64,000 nucleotides of DNA from Bacillota bacterium. GTDB lineage: Bacteria > Bacillota > Bacilli > Paenibacillales > NBRC-103111. The position numbers and the translations under genes are program-made. The notes beneath the pieces were generated by a model. It did not search any database. It was not told the origin of the DNA and was given only the letters and a program-made list of their open reading frames with translations. The DNA is taken from assembly GCA_023386955.1 (NCBI GenBank), contig JAEWIS010000048.1, positions 1 through 64,000 on the forward strand, in the 5' to 3' direction. Below, piece by piece: positions 24,749-34,511 of this stretch (within the stretch, counting starts at the first letter, position 1; each line of letters starts with the position of its first letter).

Positions 24749-24857
24749 ATACCATTTCACCTCCCGTTCCTCTTTGCGCATTCATGAACAACCTAATTGT
24801 ATGCGCATTCAAAAACCGGTTGTACCCCCCTGCCATTGCCTCCTTTTGTGTTTTCAT

Positions 24858-25024
24858 TAGGATGTGTCTGAAAACTCGCTTGAGGGCATCCTTCACCGCC
24901 TTTTCGTCCCTTGCTATCGTTACTTTCGCTTGACGTACCCCCGGTACGCCTGCACGAAAGTGCCTTGCCTGGAACGAAAATTCGGCAAAATCTGCTCCCC
25001 TCGGAGTTTTTAGACACACCCTAG
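24858..25024. mobile_element. MITE-like element, copy 1 (~167 bp)
   Basis: Terminal inverted repeats of 20 bp match at 18 positions (TAGGATGTGTCTGAAAACTC at the left, TAGGGTGTGTCTAAAAACTC read from the right). The interior is itself an imperfect palindrome (CTTTCGCTTGACGTACC / GGTACGCCTGCACGAAAG), so the whole element can fold as one hairpin. It has no coding capacity. Related copies lie at 49964-50129 and 56119-56282, and a short one at 32592-32640. It is bounded by TA on both sides, which would fit a TA target. Confidence 0.75.
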
Positions 25025-25026
25025 AT

Positions 25027-25071
25027 AAAAAAAACATCCCGCCTCTCCGGATGACCGTATAGGCGGGATGT
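25027..25071 (-). terminator. Terminator of the foldase gene
   Basis: Perfect 11-bp stem ACATCCCGCCT/AGGCGGGATGT followed on the minus strand by eight Ts; 20 bases beyond the stop codon. Confidence 0.92.
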
Positions 25072-25090
25072 GGTATTTGATTCGGATTTC

Positions 25091-26179
25091 CTACAGCTTT
25101 TCGATTTTGGCGTCCTTCTTCAGGTTTTCCAGCCATTCAGCGCCCTTGGTTTGCACCTCTTCGCTGACCATGCTCTTCTTCACATCTTCCTTCTGCTTGT
25201 CGAAGTTGGCCTGAACCGCCTCCTTCTTGTCCATCACCTTAATGATATGGAAGCCGAAGGAGGATTGGACTACGCCGCTCATTTCACCCTTATTCAGCTT
25301 AAATGCAGCGTCCTCGAAGGCTTGATCCAATCCTTGTCCGCGGGAGATTAAGCTGCCCAGGGAGCCGCCGTTATCCTTGCTGCCCGGATCGGTGGACTTT
25401 TCCTTGGCCACGGTGGCAAAATCCGCTCCACCCTTCAGATCGGCGAGGATTTTATCGGCATCCTCCTTCTTCTCCACCAGGATGTGGGAGATCATAAGCT
25501 GCTCCGGAGTGTTGTATTGCTCCACATTTTTGTCGAAGTATTCCTTCAGCTTGGCGTCGGACAGATCCATCTTGGATTCGAAGATCTTGCTGATCTCCTG
25601 GTTCTTGCGGATCTCGGCCTTGAGGGAATCCAGGGTGAAGCCGCTTTGCTCCATGGCGCTGTTGAACTGGGCCTCATCCGGGAATTGGGTCTTGATCTGA
25701 GCCAGCTCGGCCTCAATCGCCGCTTCATCCACCTTCACCTTGGCCTTGTCCACTTCCTGGGTAACCAGCTTCTCCGAAATCAGGCTGTCCAAAGTCGTCG
25801 CGCCGCCCTGCTTGTACATGGCGTCGTAGAGCTCCTGCTTGGTCACCTTCTCGCCGTTTACAGTAGCGGCTGAACCGCTGACACCGGCTTTGCCTGTTTG
25901 GCCCAGGTACAGCACCACTGCCAAAGCGGCCAAGGTGATGGCGAACAGAAACCAGGGCAAGGGATTGGCCTTGGCGGGAGCGGCTGCGGCAACAGCGGTT
26001 GCCTCGGCTCTCTCTTCAACGGCTTCATCCGCGAAGGCTTCCGGTCCGAATTCATCCCCTACGGTTGGGAATGCTTGTTCATGATCAGCCCGTTCGGAAG
26101 TTTGGTTCTCTTCCGGAGTGTTGCCGGCTTGATCGCCATCCTGCTCCAAACCGTCGTTTTTTTTGTTGTTGTCTTCCAT
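25091..26179 (-). CDS. Membrane-anchored parvulin-type peptidyl-prolyl isomerase (PrsA-like foldase)
   Basis: 362 residues. Unlike lipoprotein PrsA it has a ~70-residue acidic cytoplasmic head, one membrane helix (about 74-93) and an extracytoplasmic SurA-N/parvulin body. The parvulin domain begins near residue 228 (QLMISHILV) and contains the typical GGSLGSLISRGQGLDQAFEDAAF and SFGFHIIKV segments. It should assist folding of secreted proteins at the membrane-wall interface. Monocistronic, with its own strong terminator. Confidence 0.92.
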   Translation of the reverse strand: MEDNNKKNDGLEQDGDQAGNTPEENQTSERADHEQAFPTVGDEFGPEAFADEAVEERAEATAVAAAAPAKANPLPWFLFAITLAALAVVLYLGQTGKAGVSGSAATVNGEKVTKQELYDAMYKQGGATTLDSLISEKLVTQEVDKAKVKVDEAAIEAELAQIKTQFPDEAQFNSAMEQSGFTLDSLKAEIRKNQEISKIFESKMDLSDAKLKEYFDKNVEQYNTPEQLMISHILVEKKEDADKILADLKGGADFATVAKEKSTDPGSKDNGGSLGSLISRGQGLDQAFEDAAFKLNKGEMSGVVQSSFGFHIIKVMDKKEAVQANFDKQKEDVKKSMVSEEVQTKGAEWLENLKKDAKIEKL

Positions 26180-26272
26180 TATTTTCGTGTCCCCCTATTG
26201 TCCCATTCATGAATCGCAGCGTTTTGCCGCACTTCTAGTACTATACCATTTTTCGACGGCGGAAACCATGCT

Positions 26273-28048
26273 TTATCCATCCACCCTGAAAAAAGATACC
26301 AATTTTTGCAGCTCATCCGCCATCTGGGAAAGCTGCTGCGCTCCGGCCGCAACCTCCTCCATGGAGGCGTTCTGCTCCTGGGCCGCCGCGGCCACATTCT
26401 GGGACTGGCCGGCCGCTTCTGCGGAGATGGCGGAGATTTGCTCCACCGCCGCAGCCAGTCCGTCCATGCGGATGGAAACGTCGGCGGAGGCGTCTGCGGC
26501 CGATCGGCAATGCTCTGCAGCAGCATCCACAGCCTCCAGAATATCCCGGAAGGAGCTGCTGGCAGCGGAGGCCAGCTCCATACCGGCCGTAACCGCTGCT
26601 ACCTCCTCCCGGGTTGCAGCTGCAGCCTGGGCAATCTCTCCATTAATCTCGGCGATTAATGCGCCGATTTCCTCTGAAGCGCTGCCTGTCTGCAGCGCCA
26701 GCTTCTTCACCTCGGCGGCTACCACTGCGAAGCCCTTGCCCTGCTCTCCCGCCCTGGCGGCTTCAATCCCCGCATTCAAGGCGAGAATATTGGTCTGGGA
26801 AGCGATGGCAGTGATCAAACCGAGGATTTCGCCGATGGCGCCGGATTTTTCTTCCAGAAGCCTCACTGTTTTTTCGATGCCCATAATCTTGTCCTTGATC
26901 AGGGTCATATTATCCATGGTTTGCACCATAGCCCGGGTGCCTTGATCAGCTGTGGCGGCCGCTTGGGCAGAGGCTTGGGCAGCGGAATCTGAGCCTTGGC
27001 TGATTCTGGTTACACTGTCGTTGGCAGAGCGGGTCAGCTGGCTGATTTCGTCAATGATGCCGGATTGAAGCTGGGCTCCCTCCGCCACCTCCTGGATCGA
27101 GTGGGCGATATGCTCGGCGACCCGGCTGGTTTCCCCGCTGCCTGCCAAAAGCTCCTCCCCTGTGGCTGCGACCTGCAGAGAGGAAGAGGATACATGGCTG
27201 ATCAATCCCCGGAGCTGCTCCTTCATAACGGAGAAATGCTCTGCCAGACGCCCCACCTCATCGCGGTTTTTGACCCGGAGCTCTGACAGCTGCAGGTTCC
27301 CGCCCGCCATCTCCTCCACCTGGCCGGTAATCTGCCTGATGGGCTTGGCAATATGCCAGGCATACCATGCTGCCGCTGCAGACCCAACCACGGTAAACAA
27401 CGCCAGCACAATCAGCATCATGTCCCCGATTTTATTGGAGCCCGCATTAAAATCTATCAGATAAGAGCCTGCCGCCACAACCCAGCCCCAATGGGGCTCG
27501 CTTCTGGAATAGGTCACCTTCGGGGCAGCTTCTTCCTTGCCGGGAAGAGGGTTGCTGTAATAGGTAAACCCGCCTTCTCCTTCACCCGTGCGGATAATGT
27601 CCTGTATGTACAGAATGCCGTCGGAATCCTTGGAGTCCCACAGATTTTCGCCTTCCCGGTTGGGATGCATCACATCTATGCCTTTGGCATCTATGGCAAA
27701 TGCGTAGCCGTGCTCGCCGATTTTATTGGCAATCTCCCGTGTTTTCCCGTCGTCCTTCTTGGGGCCTACTGTCCGGATGCGCACTTGCTCCTGGGCTTCC
27801 TCCAGTGTCAGCGCACCCTTGTCCACCATGCTTTGGTAGGCGTCGATCAGCTGGATGGTCATGTCCACATTTTGCTTCAAGGAGGCTTCGCCCAGCTTGT
27901 CCATCTCCGACTTGGCGGTATTGAAGCCGATATAACCGATGGTAAAACCAGGGGTCACCAAAAGCAGCACACAAACCAGAATGGTCTTCCATTGCAGACT
28001 GAAGCGGAAACGGCGTCCGCTGCGCCCGGACTTTCCCAGTATTTTCAT
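26273..28048 (-). CDS. Methyl-accepting chemotaxis protein, single-Cache type
   Basis: 591 residues: membrane helix (about 20-42), an extracytoplasmic sCache_2-like sensor (about 45-195, with [19 protein letters not shown] and [12 protein letters not shown]), a second helix (about 203-225), HAMP, then a methyl-accepting signalling domain with the conserved hairpin tip region ([20 protein letters not shown]). Transcribed alone. The ligand is unknown; sCache_2 sensors often bind small organic acids. Confidence 0.93.
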   Translation of the reverse strand: MKILGKSGRSGRRFRFSLQWKTILVCVLLLVTPGFTIGYIGFNTAKSEMDKLGEASLKQNVDMTIQLIDAYQSMVDKGALTLEEAQEQVRIRTVGPKKDDGKTREIANKIGEHGYAFAIDAKGIDVMHPNREGENLWDSKDSDGILYIQDIIRTGEGEGGFTYYSNPLPGKEEAAPKVTYSRSEPHWGWVVAAGSYLIDFNAGSNKIGDMMLIVLALFTVVGSAAAAWYAWHIAKPIRQITGQVEEMAGGNLQLSELRVKNRDEVGRLAEHFSVMKEQLRGLISHVSSSSLQVAATGEELLAGSGETSRVAEHIAHSIQEVAEGAQLQSGIIDEISQLTRSANDSVTRISQGSDSAAQASAQAAATADQGTRAMVQTMDNMTLIKDKIMGIEKTVRLLEEKSGAIGEILGLITAIASQTNILALNAGIEAARAGEQGKGFAVVAAEVKKLALQTGSASEEIGALIAEINGEIAQAAAATREEVAAVTAGMELASAASSSFRDILEAVDAAAEHCRSAADASADVSIRMDGLAAAVEQISAISAEAAGQSQNVAAAAQEQNASMEEVAAGAQQLSQMADELQKLVSFFRVDG

Positions 28049-28574
28049 AATAACCCTCCAACTCCAATTAAAAATCTATTTTAGACCATCATATCAGAAA
28101 AGAGTGAATTTTGTCATAAAATGTTCCTTCTCCTAAGCGGAGAAACGCAAAAAGCTCCTTATCCGGTTTGGTGGCGGATGGAGCTTAAGGAATGAGAATT
28201 CCGGAAGGATGTTTGCAGGCAGCTGAGGAGCTGGCGCGGTAGGGACGCGATAAGACGGAGTGCCGAGGAAGAATGGTTCAGAGTTACAGAGCAGTGAGGG
28301 CGAGAGGGCGGTTGGCGAAACGTCGGTTGGCGCATTTAGCGGAAGGATAGTTTCTTCTATTAGCCGGTGGATGGTGCGAAGCTGCCAATAACGGAAGGGG
28401 GTTTTCCTCTATCTCTGTTGCAGCTGCTCCTTTACCATCAGAAGGAAGGCAATAGAGGAAATTAGACTTCCGCTACCCGGCATTATACCGCCTTCCGGCT
28501 TAAATAGCGGACACCCGGCTTCCGCTATCTCGAAGAAAACCGATCGTTATTCACCTTTCCCAGCTCCTTGCGGT
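28049..28574. repeat. Repeat-bearing intergenic region
   Basis: A gap of 526 bp between the chemoreceptor start and the YtkA-like gene end, with no supportable gene. It contains degenerate copies of the TAACGG/CCGCTATT palindrome family around 28333-28365, 28387-28412, 28453-28480 and 28502-28533. A possible terminator hairpin (AAGCTCC...GGAGCTT) lies at 28152-28186. The chemoreceptor promoter should lie near 28050-28120. Confidence 0.45.
28152..28186 (-). terminator. Possible distal terminator of the nos accessory operon
   Basis: Stem AAGCTCC/GGAGCTT with an inner CCG/CGG pairing, followed on the minus strand by TTTTTG. It is about 390 bases past the last nos-cluster gene, so assignment is tentative. 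Confidence 0.4.
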
Positions 28575-28994
28575 TCAAGGCTTCACTTCCAGCTGCCTGA
28601 CCTCCGTCTGATGGGCGGTACTGGTAATCACATGGATGGACACCTCATAAAAACCCGCTTCCTTGAAGGTATACGAACCGGCGAAGCGGTTCTCCCCCTT
28701 GTTCTCTCCCTTGATTTCCAGCTCCAGCGTAGAATCCTTCTTCTTCAGGTCAAAATAGAGCTCCGCCCGTTTCGAAAGCTTCTCCCGGCCGTTCACCTTC
28801 ACCCCCAGCGTAACAGGAGAGCCGATGCGGGGAACCGACGGGTCTGCCGAAAAATCGATGGTGTACGGATTCAGATCCACTCCCGGAGCAGGTGCCGATG
28901 TAGTGCCGCACCCAGCCACAAGAACCAGCAGCCCCCCAATCCCCGCTGCCAGCAACAGATGCATAAAAAGCTGTCCAAACCTCCACGTTTTCAT
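28575..28994 (-). CDS. YtkA-like lipoprotein in nos accessory cluster
   Basis: 139 residues from ATG 28994 (GGGGAG 6 bases upstream; in-frame extensions lack a site). The lipobox VAGC gives acylated C29. The mature part is a single Ig-like beta domain of the YtkA/FixH type, with segments PRIGSPVTLGVKV, RAELYFDLKKK and GFYEVSIHVIT. Such domains occur beside copper-handling and respiratory-oxidase assembly genes. It follows the NosF ATPase gene by 88 bases and probably belongs to the same transcript. The exact role is unknown. Confidence 0.78.
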   Translation of the reverse strand: MKTWRFGQLFMHLLLAAGIGGLLVLVAGCGTTSAPAPGVDLNPYTIDFSADPSVPRIGSPVTLGVKVNGREKLSKRAELYFDLKKKDSTLELEIKGENKGENRFAGSYTFKEAGFYEVSIHVITSTAHQTEVRQLEVKP

Positions 28995-29082
28995 GTGAGT
29001 CTCCCCCCTCTGAATAACTTGGTCCACGCCACAGGCTGGATAAGTTATGATAGCCTGGATCAAAACTTGGTCCGCACCTACT

Positions 29083-29814
29083 CTATTCAGCCCGCTTATC
29101 CAGCTCCCGCAGCGAATGGGCGAACGCCTTGGAGAGCCCGTTCTCGCCGAACCGGCTGCGGAACTCCTCCATGGGCCCCGCCATGCTGACTCTTCCCTCA
29201 TGGAGGAGAATGGCATGGTCCGCCGTCCATTCCGCCGTTTCCAGCTGATGTGTGGAAAACACCACCGACTGCCCTTGGGCCTTGCGCCGGTTGATCAGCT
29301 CAGCCAAGGCCTGCAGCCAATAGGGGTCCAGTCCATTGGTAGGCTCATCCAGCACCAGGAGCTCCGGCTCCCCCAGCAGGGCTTGGCCAAACAGCAGCCG
29401 CTGCCGCATTCCTTTGGAGAAGGTAGACACCTTGGCATGGCGCACAGAGGCCAGCCCTACCTCCTCCAGCACCGCCTGCACCCGCTTCCGGGCGGCCGGT
29501 CCCCGCAGGGCGGCGTAAAACTCCAGCGTTTCGCCGGCAGTGAGCGCTTGGCCGAATTGGAAGTCATCCGGCATATACCCGATCAAGGCGGAGCAGCCCG
29601 GCCGGTCCTCCTTCCAGGTGCGGCCGGCCAGCCGCACGGTCCCGGCAGTAGGCTTCGTAATGCCGGCGATCATCCGCAGAACGGTGCTTTTGCCCGCACC
29701 GTTGCCGCCGCACAGCGCCAGCACCTGCCCAGCAGGCAGCTGGTATTCTACAGGCTGGACCACCGTCCGGCCGCGGATATCCTTTTTGACCCCGTCCAGC
29801 TCCAATACCGTCAT
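29083..29814 (-). CDS. nosF: NosF-type ABC ATPase
   Basis: 243 residues from ATG 29814, overlapping the stop of nosY by 4 bases. Walker A (GGNGAGKS) lies at 36-43, the variant signature FSKGMRQRL follows, then Walker B (LLVLDEPTNGLDP). The SKGMRQR signature is typical of NosF/CcmA-like ATPases. With NosY it forms an ABC complex that, in N2O reducers, supports maturation of the CuZ (Cu4S) centre of NosZ together with NosD. No nosZ is present in this window, so the client here is uncertain. Confidence 0.85.
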   Translation of the reverse strand: MTVLELDGVKKDIRGRTVVQPVEYQLPAGQVLALCGGNGAGKSTVLRMIAGITKPTAGTVRLAGRTWKEDRPGCSALIGYMPDDFQFGQALTAGETLEFYAALRGPAARKRVQAVLEEVGLASVRHAKVSTFSKGMRQRLLFGQALLGEPELLVLDEPTNGLDPYWLQALAELINRRKAQGQSVVFSTHQLETAEWTADHAILLHEGRVSMAGPMEEFRSRFGENGLSKAFAHSLRELDKRAE

Positions 29815-30626
29815 TCGTACCGTCTCCTCTCCCAGACCACAGTGCCCGCCAGCAGCGTACAGGCGATCCACGCCAATCCGGCTCCGGCAAAACCTGCCAG
29901 ACCCCCGGCCCCCTGCATCCATCCGATCCAGCCCGCGTACTCGGGACCGAAGCTTGCGCCACCGCCCATCCGAGTCACCATAAAAATCCGCACCATTTCC
30001 GCCGGGTTCAGGAAGGACATCACCTGCAAGGCCGGTTTAATAGCCGGGTACGGCAGAAAACCGAGTACGGCGATCAATAACGTCGGCCAAGCCAGCACCA
30101 GCACAAACCAGATGCCCACACTGATGGTCAGGGCATGCCAACGCCCCTTGGCAAGCGTGCCTGCAAATACGGCCACCCCCAAAAAGATAAACACCAGTGC
30201 CAGGGACGAAAAATAAAAGAACGCCAGCAAAGACAGTGAAAAATTCCTGCCCAGGATGCCTCCGATCAGACCGGACAACCCAAAGCCCGCACCTACCACA
30301 GTGAACATCACAAGACACAAACCAACATATTTCCCGAGCAATAATTGCCAGCCGGACAAGGAATACACGGATAACAGCCGCCACCCGCCCTCCTCCTTCT
30401 CCGCCGTCACCGCAAAAGATCCCAACAGCAGGGTCATCAGGGGTAACAAATACAAAATCAGATTCAGCAGGCTGCCCGTACCGTGGGTGTACCCCTCCAG
30501 CCCCGAATTGGACTGGATGAGGACAATCGCAAGCGTAAAGCAGGCGAACAGCACCATAAAGGAATATGCCCACGGATTGCGCATGCCCAGTTTGATCTCA
30601 CGCAGGGCGATAATCAGCCATTTCAT
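29811..30626 (-). CDS. nosY: NosY-type ABC permease
   Basis: 271 residues with six hydrophobic helices in the ABC-2/NosY arrangement; EKEEGGWRLLSVYSLSGWQLLLGK after helix 2 is the family coupling segment. It is coupled by a 4-base overlap to the ATPase gene. It lies 54 bases after nosL. Assigned to NosY rather than a generic exporter because of the NosL and NosD genes upstream. Confidence 0.83.
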   Translation of the reverse strand: MKWLIIALREIKLGMRNPWAYSFMVLFACFTLAIVLIQSNSGLEGYTHGTGSLLNLILYLLPLMTLLLGSFAVTAEKEEGGWRLLSVYSLSGWQLLLGKYVGLCLVMFTVVGAGFGLSGLIGGILGRNFSLSLLAFFYFSSLALVFIFLGVAVFAGTLAKGRWHALTISVGIWFVLVLAWPTLLIAVLGFLPYPAIKPALQVMSFLNPAEMVRIFMVTRMGGGASFGPEYAGWIGWMQGAGGLAGFAGAGLAWIACTLLAGTVVWERRRYE

Positions 30627-30680
30627 CTTTGTCGCACTTCCCTTGCCGTTGATCTTGTCAGAGCCTTCCCGGCTTACGGC

Positions 30681-31169
30681 TTACATGCTGCCGTGGCCGC
30701 CTCCCATGGAATGGGCCCAATCGTGGCTATCCAGCTCCTTGACCGTCATTTTCTTCCCTGCGCCCGCTTCTTTAATGAACTTGTCCGCATCCGCTTCCTT
30801 GGCAAAGGACACCACTCCGAAGCTCATAGGCGTTTTGATGCCTTTGTCATAGACATATACCGCCTGGTCCAGATTGATCCACTCTTTAGTGTAATAATCC
30901 CGGACGAATGCAGCGCCTACCTTGTCCCGTCCGTTTTTGTTCAGCCATACGTACAAATCGCCTAAATCATCAAACTTCAGGGGCTTCTGATCCTTCAAAA
31001 TAATCTGTGTAGCATATTGGTCATCCTTGATCAGCATCTGGCAAACCTCACATTTGTCTACACCCTCATTAATGGCAACAGCCTTATACTCCGTTTTGCC
31101 GCCACACGCGGCAAGTACTCCCAGGGCCAACACCAGGACCATCAGAACCAGTACCGTTTTTTTCTTCAT
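30681..31169 (-). CDS. nosL: NosL copper-chaperone lipoprotein
   Basis: 162 residues. The lipobox LAAC gives C22. The NosL copper-binding motif C40-E-V-C43-Q-M45 follows, and the C-terminal tail is His/Met-rich (DSHDWAHSMGGGHGSM), another potential copper ligand cluster. NosL delivers Cu(I) for assembly of the NosZ copper centres. The start overlaps the nosD stop by 4 bases. A good match to the family. Confidence 0.9.
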   Translation of the reverse strand: MKKKTVLVLMVLVLALGVLAACGGKTEYKAVAINEGVDKCEVCQMLIKDDQYATQIILKDQKPLKFDDLGDLYVWLNKNGRDKVGAAFVRDYYTKEWINLDQAVYVYDKGIKTPMSFGVVSFAKEADADKFIKEAGAGKKMTVKELDSHDWAHSMGGGHGSM

Positions 31170-32542
31170 TGTGCTTTTCCTCCTTTAATAAAAATCAATC
31201 CGCTGGCCGCCAGCAGCAGTGCCCCGCACAAAATGGAAGCCCATCTGCCGCCCGCCGCAGGTTCGGCCGTTTCAGCAGCGGCCCGCGGCTTCATAAGCGG
31301 CGCCTGGTCCACCAGATCCTCCCGGGTCCCCGAGCCGAACAGCCCTTCCAGAAACAGCATACCCGGCGCACCAAAAAACAGCTGGTAGGCAGGTGTTTCA
31401 TCTGTCAGGCTGAGGAAAAAGGAGTTGCTCCGGTAAGGCAAATCGCTGATGCCGTCTCCTTGCAGATCCAAACCGCCAAAATCATCCCAAAAATTATGCT
31501 CGATGATGTTGCCCGCCTCCGCTACCGCCTGGGCCTGAATTACATTGGCCACAAAATCATTGCCGGTGAGCCGGTTGCCCTCCGCATCGGTCATTTGAAT
31601 CCCCAAAAAATTGCGCATAAACCGGTTGTTCTTGATAGTGGTGTCCCGCAGGGTTTGGGCATAGATGCCCAGGCGGTTGCCCTCCACCCGGTTATTTTCC
31701 ACCAGCACCCGCTTCACGTCGAACAGCAGAATGCCCTGCGCGGTGGCGTTGGCGCTTTGTTTGGCAAAATCATTTCCCGTCACCTGTGCCCCTTCATCCG
31801 CCATAATCATGGCTCCGGTCACATTGCGGCTGCCCGTATTGCCGGTGATTGCCGTGTCCCGGCTGAACATCAGATGGTAGCCGTACCGGGATTCAGTGAC
31901 CATGTTGCCCTCAATCCGGTTGCCCGTTCCTTTTTCAATATAAACCCCGTCAAACATATTGCTGATCCGGTTATTCCGGATCTGATTGCGGTCTGATTCC
32001 AGGAGATCAATGCCATTCCCCCGTTCTACCGGCTCTTCATCCTGGGACAGGCCGGTTGCCTGGACCGTCGTTCCTTCGATATGTATGTGTTCCAAAATAT
32101 TCTCGTGAGCTTGATAGAAACGGATGCCAAAGCCTTGTGTGGCAATAGTCAGGTTATTCAACCGGTTGCCGCTGCCAGCCACCTCCAAGGCCACGCTGTC
32201 CGGATCCTCACGGGTATCCTCAATCCCGATTCCCTTAAGCTCCGCACCGGAAGCCTCCAGCCGGATCACCGGCCCTTCATCCCCGTTCACCACCTGAGCT
32301 TTACCGTCTCCCTGGATACGCAGCGGTTTTCGAATCACCACAGGCCCGACATACCGTCCCTCCGGAATCCGGAGCACAGTGCCTTCCTCCGCCGCATCGA
32401 CCAGCGCCTGAAGAGAGGCGGGCTCTCCGGCCGCTTGAACCGGCCCGGCTGTCAGCCCAAGAACCGCTCCCGCCAGCACAAAACACAAAGGGAGCAGGAG
32501 GAGCCTGTCCCGTTTTTTCCGATCCGACGCTCTGACGTCCAT
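31166..32542 (-). CDS. nosD: NosD periplasmic-type beta-helix protein
   Basis: 458 residues: signal peptide (cleavage near AQA at about 36-38), a long right-handed beta-helix of CASH/NosD repeats (N-rich units such as NRLGIYAQTLRDTTIKNNRF), and a C-terminal membrane helix after a short linker, which would tether it to the outer face. NosD works with NosFY in sulfur/copper supply for NosZ. It heads the nosD-nosL-nosY-nosF-ytkA-like unit; a 49-bp MITE remnant lies 50 bases upstream of its start. Confidence 0.9.
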   Translation of the reverse strand: MDVRASDRKKRDRLLLLPLCFVLAGAVLGLTAGPVQAAGEPASLQALVDAAEEGTVLRIPEGRYVGPVVIRKPLRIQGDGKAQVVNGDEGPVIRLEASGAELKGIGIEDTREDPDSVALEVAGSGNRLNNLTIATQGFGIRFYQAHENILEHIHIEGTTVQATGLSQDEEPVERGNGIDLLESDRNQIRNNRISNMFDGVYIEKGTGNRIEGNMVTESRYGYHLMFSRDTAITGNTGSRNVTGAMIMADEGAQVTGNDFAKQSANATAQGILLFDVKRVLVENNRVEGNRLGIYAQTLRDTTIKNNRFMRNFLGIQMTDAEGNRLTGNDFVANVIQAQAVAEAGNIIEHNFWDDFGGLDLQGDGISDLPYRSNSFFLSLTDETPAYQLFFGAPGMLFLEGLFGSGTREDLVDQAPLMKPRAAAETAEPAAGGRWASILCGALLLAASGLIFIKGGKAQ

Positions 32543-32591
32543 GGGATCCCCGCTGCCTCCTTCATCTGTCCGGTAACCCGGACGCTTTATT

Positions 32592-32640
32592 TAGGGTGTA
32601 TGAAAATTTGCTCCCCCCGGAGCTTTCAGACACCCCCTAG
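32592..32640. mobile_element. Internally deleted MITE, 49 bp
   Basis: Both termini of the 165-bp element family are kept (TAGGGTGTATGAAAAT at left; CTAGGGGGTGTCTGAAAGCTC read from the right), but the interior is gone. On the minus strand GCTCC-GGGG-GGAGC followed by AAATTTT could act as the terminator of the PBP gene. Confidence 0.65.
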
Positions 32641-32664
32641 TATATCGGACCTGACATGGCTCCG

Positions 32665-34458
32665 TCATTTTTTTCGTTCTTTTTTTTCATAATCGGCCAA
32701 AACCTCCATCACCTGACGGAACAGCATCACCGCCTCGGAGCCGCTTGCCTTCTGCTTCAGTGAAACCACCGCAACGGCATACCGGGGAGTCTCCACCGGA
32801 CCGTACCCGATAAACCATTGGTTGTACAGGTCAGCCCCTGCCTCCGGGACCTGGGCCGTTCCCGATTTGCCTGCCAGATGCCAGCTGGCTCCCTTCAGAG
32901 CCGTTCCCGTACCGTTGGCCACCACATCCTGCATCCACTTGAGAAGGGTCTCTGAAGTCCCCTTGGATATACCATCCTCACCGGAGAGAAGCTTCGCCGG
33001 AAAATCCGCCAGCTTCCGGTCTGTCTGGTAACGCACCTCCTGCACCGCCCGTACAGTCTGAAGCTTCCCGCCATTGAGGAGCGTCACCACCATATTGGCC
33101 GCCTGCAAAGGAGTCATACGCACATCGCGTTGCCCAATGGCCGTCTGCAGCCTGGCGCCCTCATCCTTTCGCGCCGCCTCATCCGTCCAGACTGTTCCAC
33201 TGTCCTCCCGGTCCAGTTGGCGGAAGGCAGTGTCCTGCAGAAGCTTACCGCTCCAGCCCACCATGCCCCCAACACCCAGCTTCCGGGCGGCTTCCTCCAC
33301 CTGCTCCGGTGTCAGCCGCTGCATAATTTGCCCGAACACAATATTGCAGGATTGGGCATAAGCCTGACGGAAGGTAAGCGTCCCATGCCCCTCCTTTTTC
33401 CAGCAGGTAAAATGGTATTTGCCCCAGGCCCCTTTGCATTCGAACCGTTCATCGGGACGGGCAACACCCGCCTCCAAGGCGGCGGCTGCTACCACGGTTT
33501 TGAAGATAGAGCCGGGCGTAGCCTCCAGCAGCGCCTGGTTGGCCCAGCCCTTATCCAACGGATTCACACTGTCCGGATCGAAGCGGGGACGGCTGACCAT
33601 ACCGGCAATATCTGCCGTCTGCGCATCCAGCACCACAATAGCCCCATTTTGCAAACCGGCCTGATCCGCCAGCTGTTCTAATCCGTTCTGGAGACCGGCA
33701 TCCAGCGTGGTCATCACCTTCAGCGGATAGTAGGCATTCTCCGGCGCGTGAAGCCGGTAACCGATGTCCGCAATCGGCTCATTGCGGGAGTCCGTATACA
33801 ACGAAAGGAAGGTGCCCCCCAACCCGTTCAGCAGGGGCTGAAAGGATTTTTCCAGACCGGCTGCGCCGATAAGGCTGTCCGAAGCCAGACGTCCCGCCTC
33901 CACCATGGGCATAAACTCCGCCTTCACCCGCTCCGGGTTCTGCCCGATGTAGCCGATTAATTGCGCCGCGTCATAAGGGGGAAGATAGCGCTGTTTGAAG
34001 GGCACCACCGCTACAGCAGCAGGCTGCAGCCTGCGGATGGTCTGGGCAGTGCCTGGGGAGAGGGGCAATGGCTTATTCCCTGCCGTACCTGTCCAGAACC
34101 GGGGAACCGTCAGCTCCCGGCGGAACCGGATCCAGGCCTCCGACTCAATGCCCAGCACCCTGCCCATGGCATTCGCCTCCTCTTGGCTGACAGACGCTGC
34201 CAATGACACAGGAAACACCAACAGAGCCGAGTAGGTTTCACCCGTTAAGGACACTCCGTTCCGGTCATAAAAATCCCCGCGCCCCGAATCCAGCAGCAGC
34301 CGCTGCTCCCGCTGCAGCACAGATTGGCGGACCAGATCCACTGGAGTGGATGCCCGCTCCACCTCCTGGACCGTCTGAAGCCAGAGAAGCCTTCCTGCCA
34401 GAGCCGCTATTGCTGTAACAAGCCCCAACAGAATGAAAAACAAGCGGCGCTTATCCAT
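32665..34458 (-). CDS. Class B penicillin-binding protein (transpeptidase, PbpI-like)
   Basis: 597 residues from ATG 34458 (AAAGGA 8 bases upstream). An N-terminal membrane helix (about 6-28), a dimerisation/pedestal region, then the transpeptidase domain with the active-site motifs S317-I-F-K320, S370-C-N372 and K531-S-G-T-A. No PASTA repeats. Length and the location next to U32-protease and mltG genes recall B. subtilis PbpI (YrrR), although that gene sits beyond udk-greA there. It crosslinks peptidoglycan, with a role in division or sporulation inferred. Confidence 0.9.
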   Translation of the reverse strand: MDKRRLFFILLGLVTAIAALAGRLLWLQTVQEVERASTPVDLVRQSVLQREQRLLLDSGRGDFYDRNGVSLTGETYSALLVFPVSLAASVSQEEANAMGRVLGIESEAWIRFRRELTVPRFWTGTAGNKPLPLSPGTAQTIRRLQPAAVAVVPFKQRYLPPYDAAQLIGYIGQNPERVKAEFMPMVEAGRLASDSLIGAAGLEKSFQPLLNGLGGTFLSLYTDSRNEPIADIGYRLHAPENAYYPLKVMTTLDAGLQNGLEQLADQAGLQNGAIVVLDAQTADIAGMVSRPRFDPDSVNPLDKGWANQALLEATPGSIFKTVVAAAALEAGVARPDERFECKGAWGKYHFTCWKKEGHGTLTFRQAYAQSCNIVFGQIMQRLTPEQVEEAARKLGVGGMVGWSGKLLQDTAFRQLDREDSGTVWTDEAARKDEGARLQTAIGQRDVRMTPLQAANMVVTLLNGGKLQTVRAVQEVRYQTDRKLADFPAKLLSGEDGISKGTSETLLKWMQDVVANGTGTALKGASWHLAGKSGTAQVPEAGADLYNQWFIGYGPVETPRYAVAVVSLKQKASGSEAVMLFRQVMEVLADYEKKERKK

Positions 34459-34511
34459 CCTCATCATCCTTTGTTTTCTCTTCCTCTCCAGTATGGGCAA
34501 CATTTCCACGG

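Noticed and set aside
24858..25024. MITE copy 1 as a regulatory RNA or riboswitch for dctQ
   Set aside because: The same sequence occurs next to unrelated genes in both orientations, so a specific regulatory role for dctQ is unlikely.
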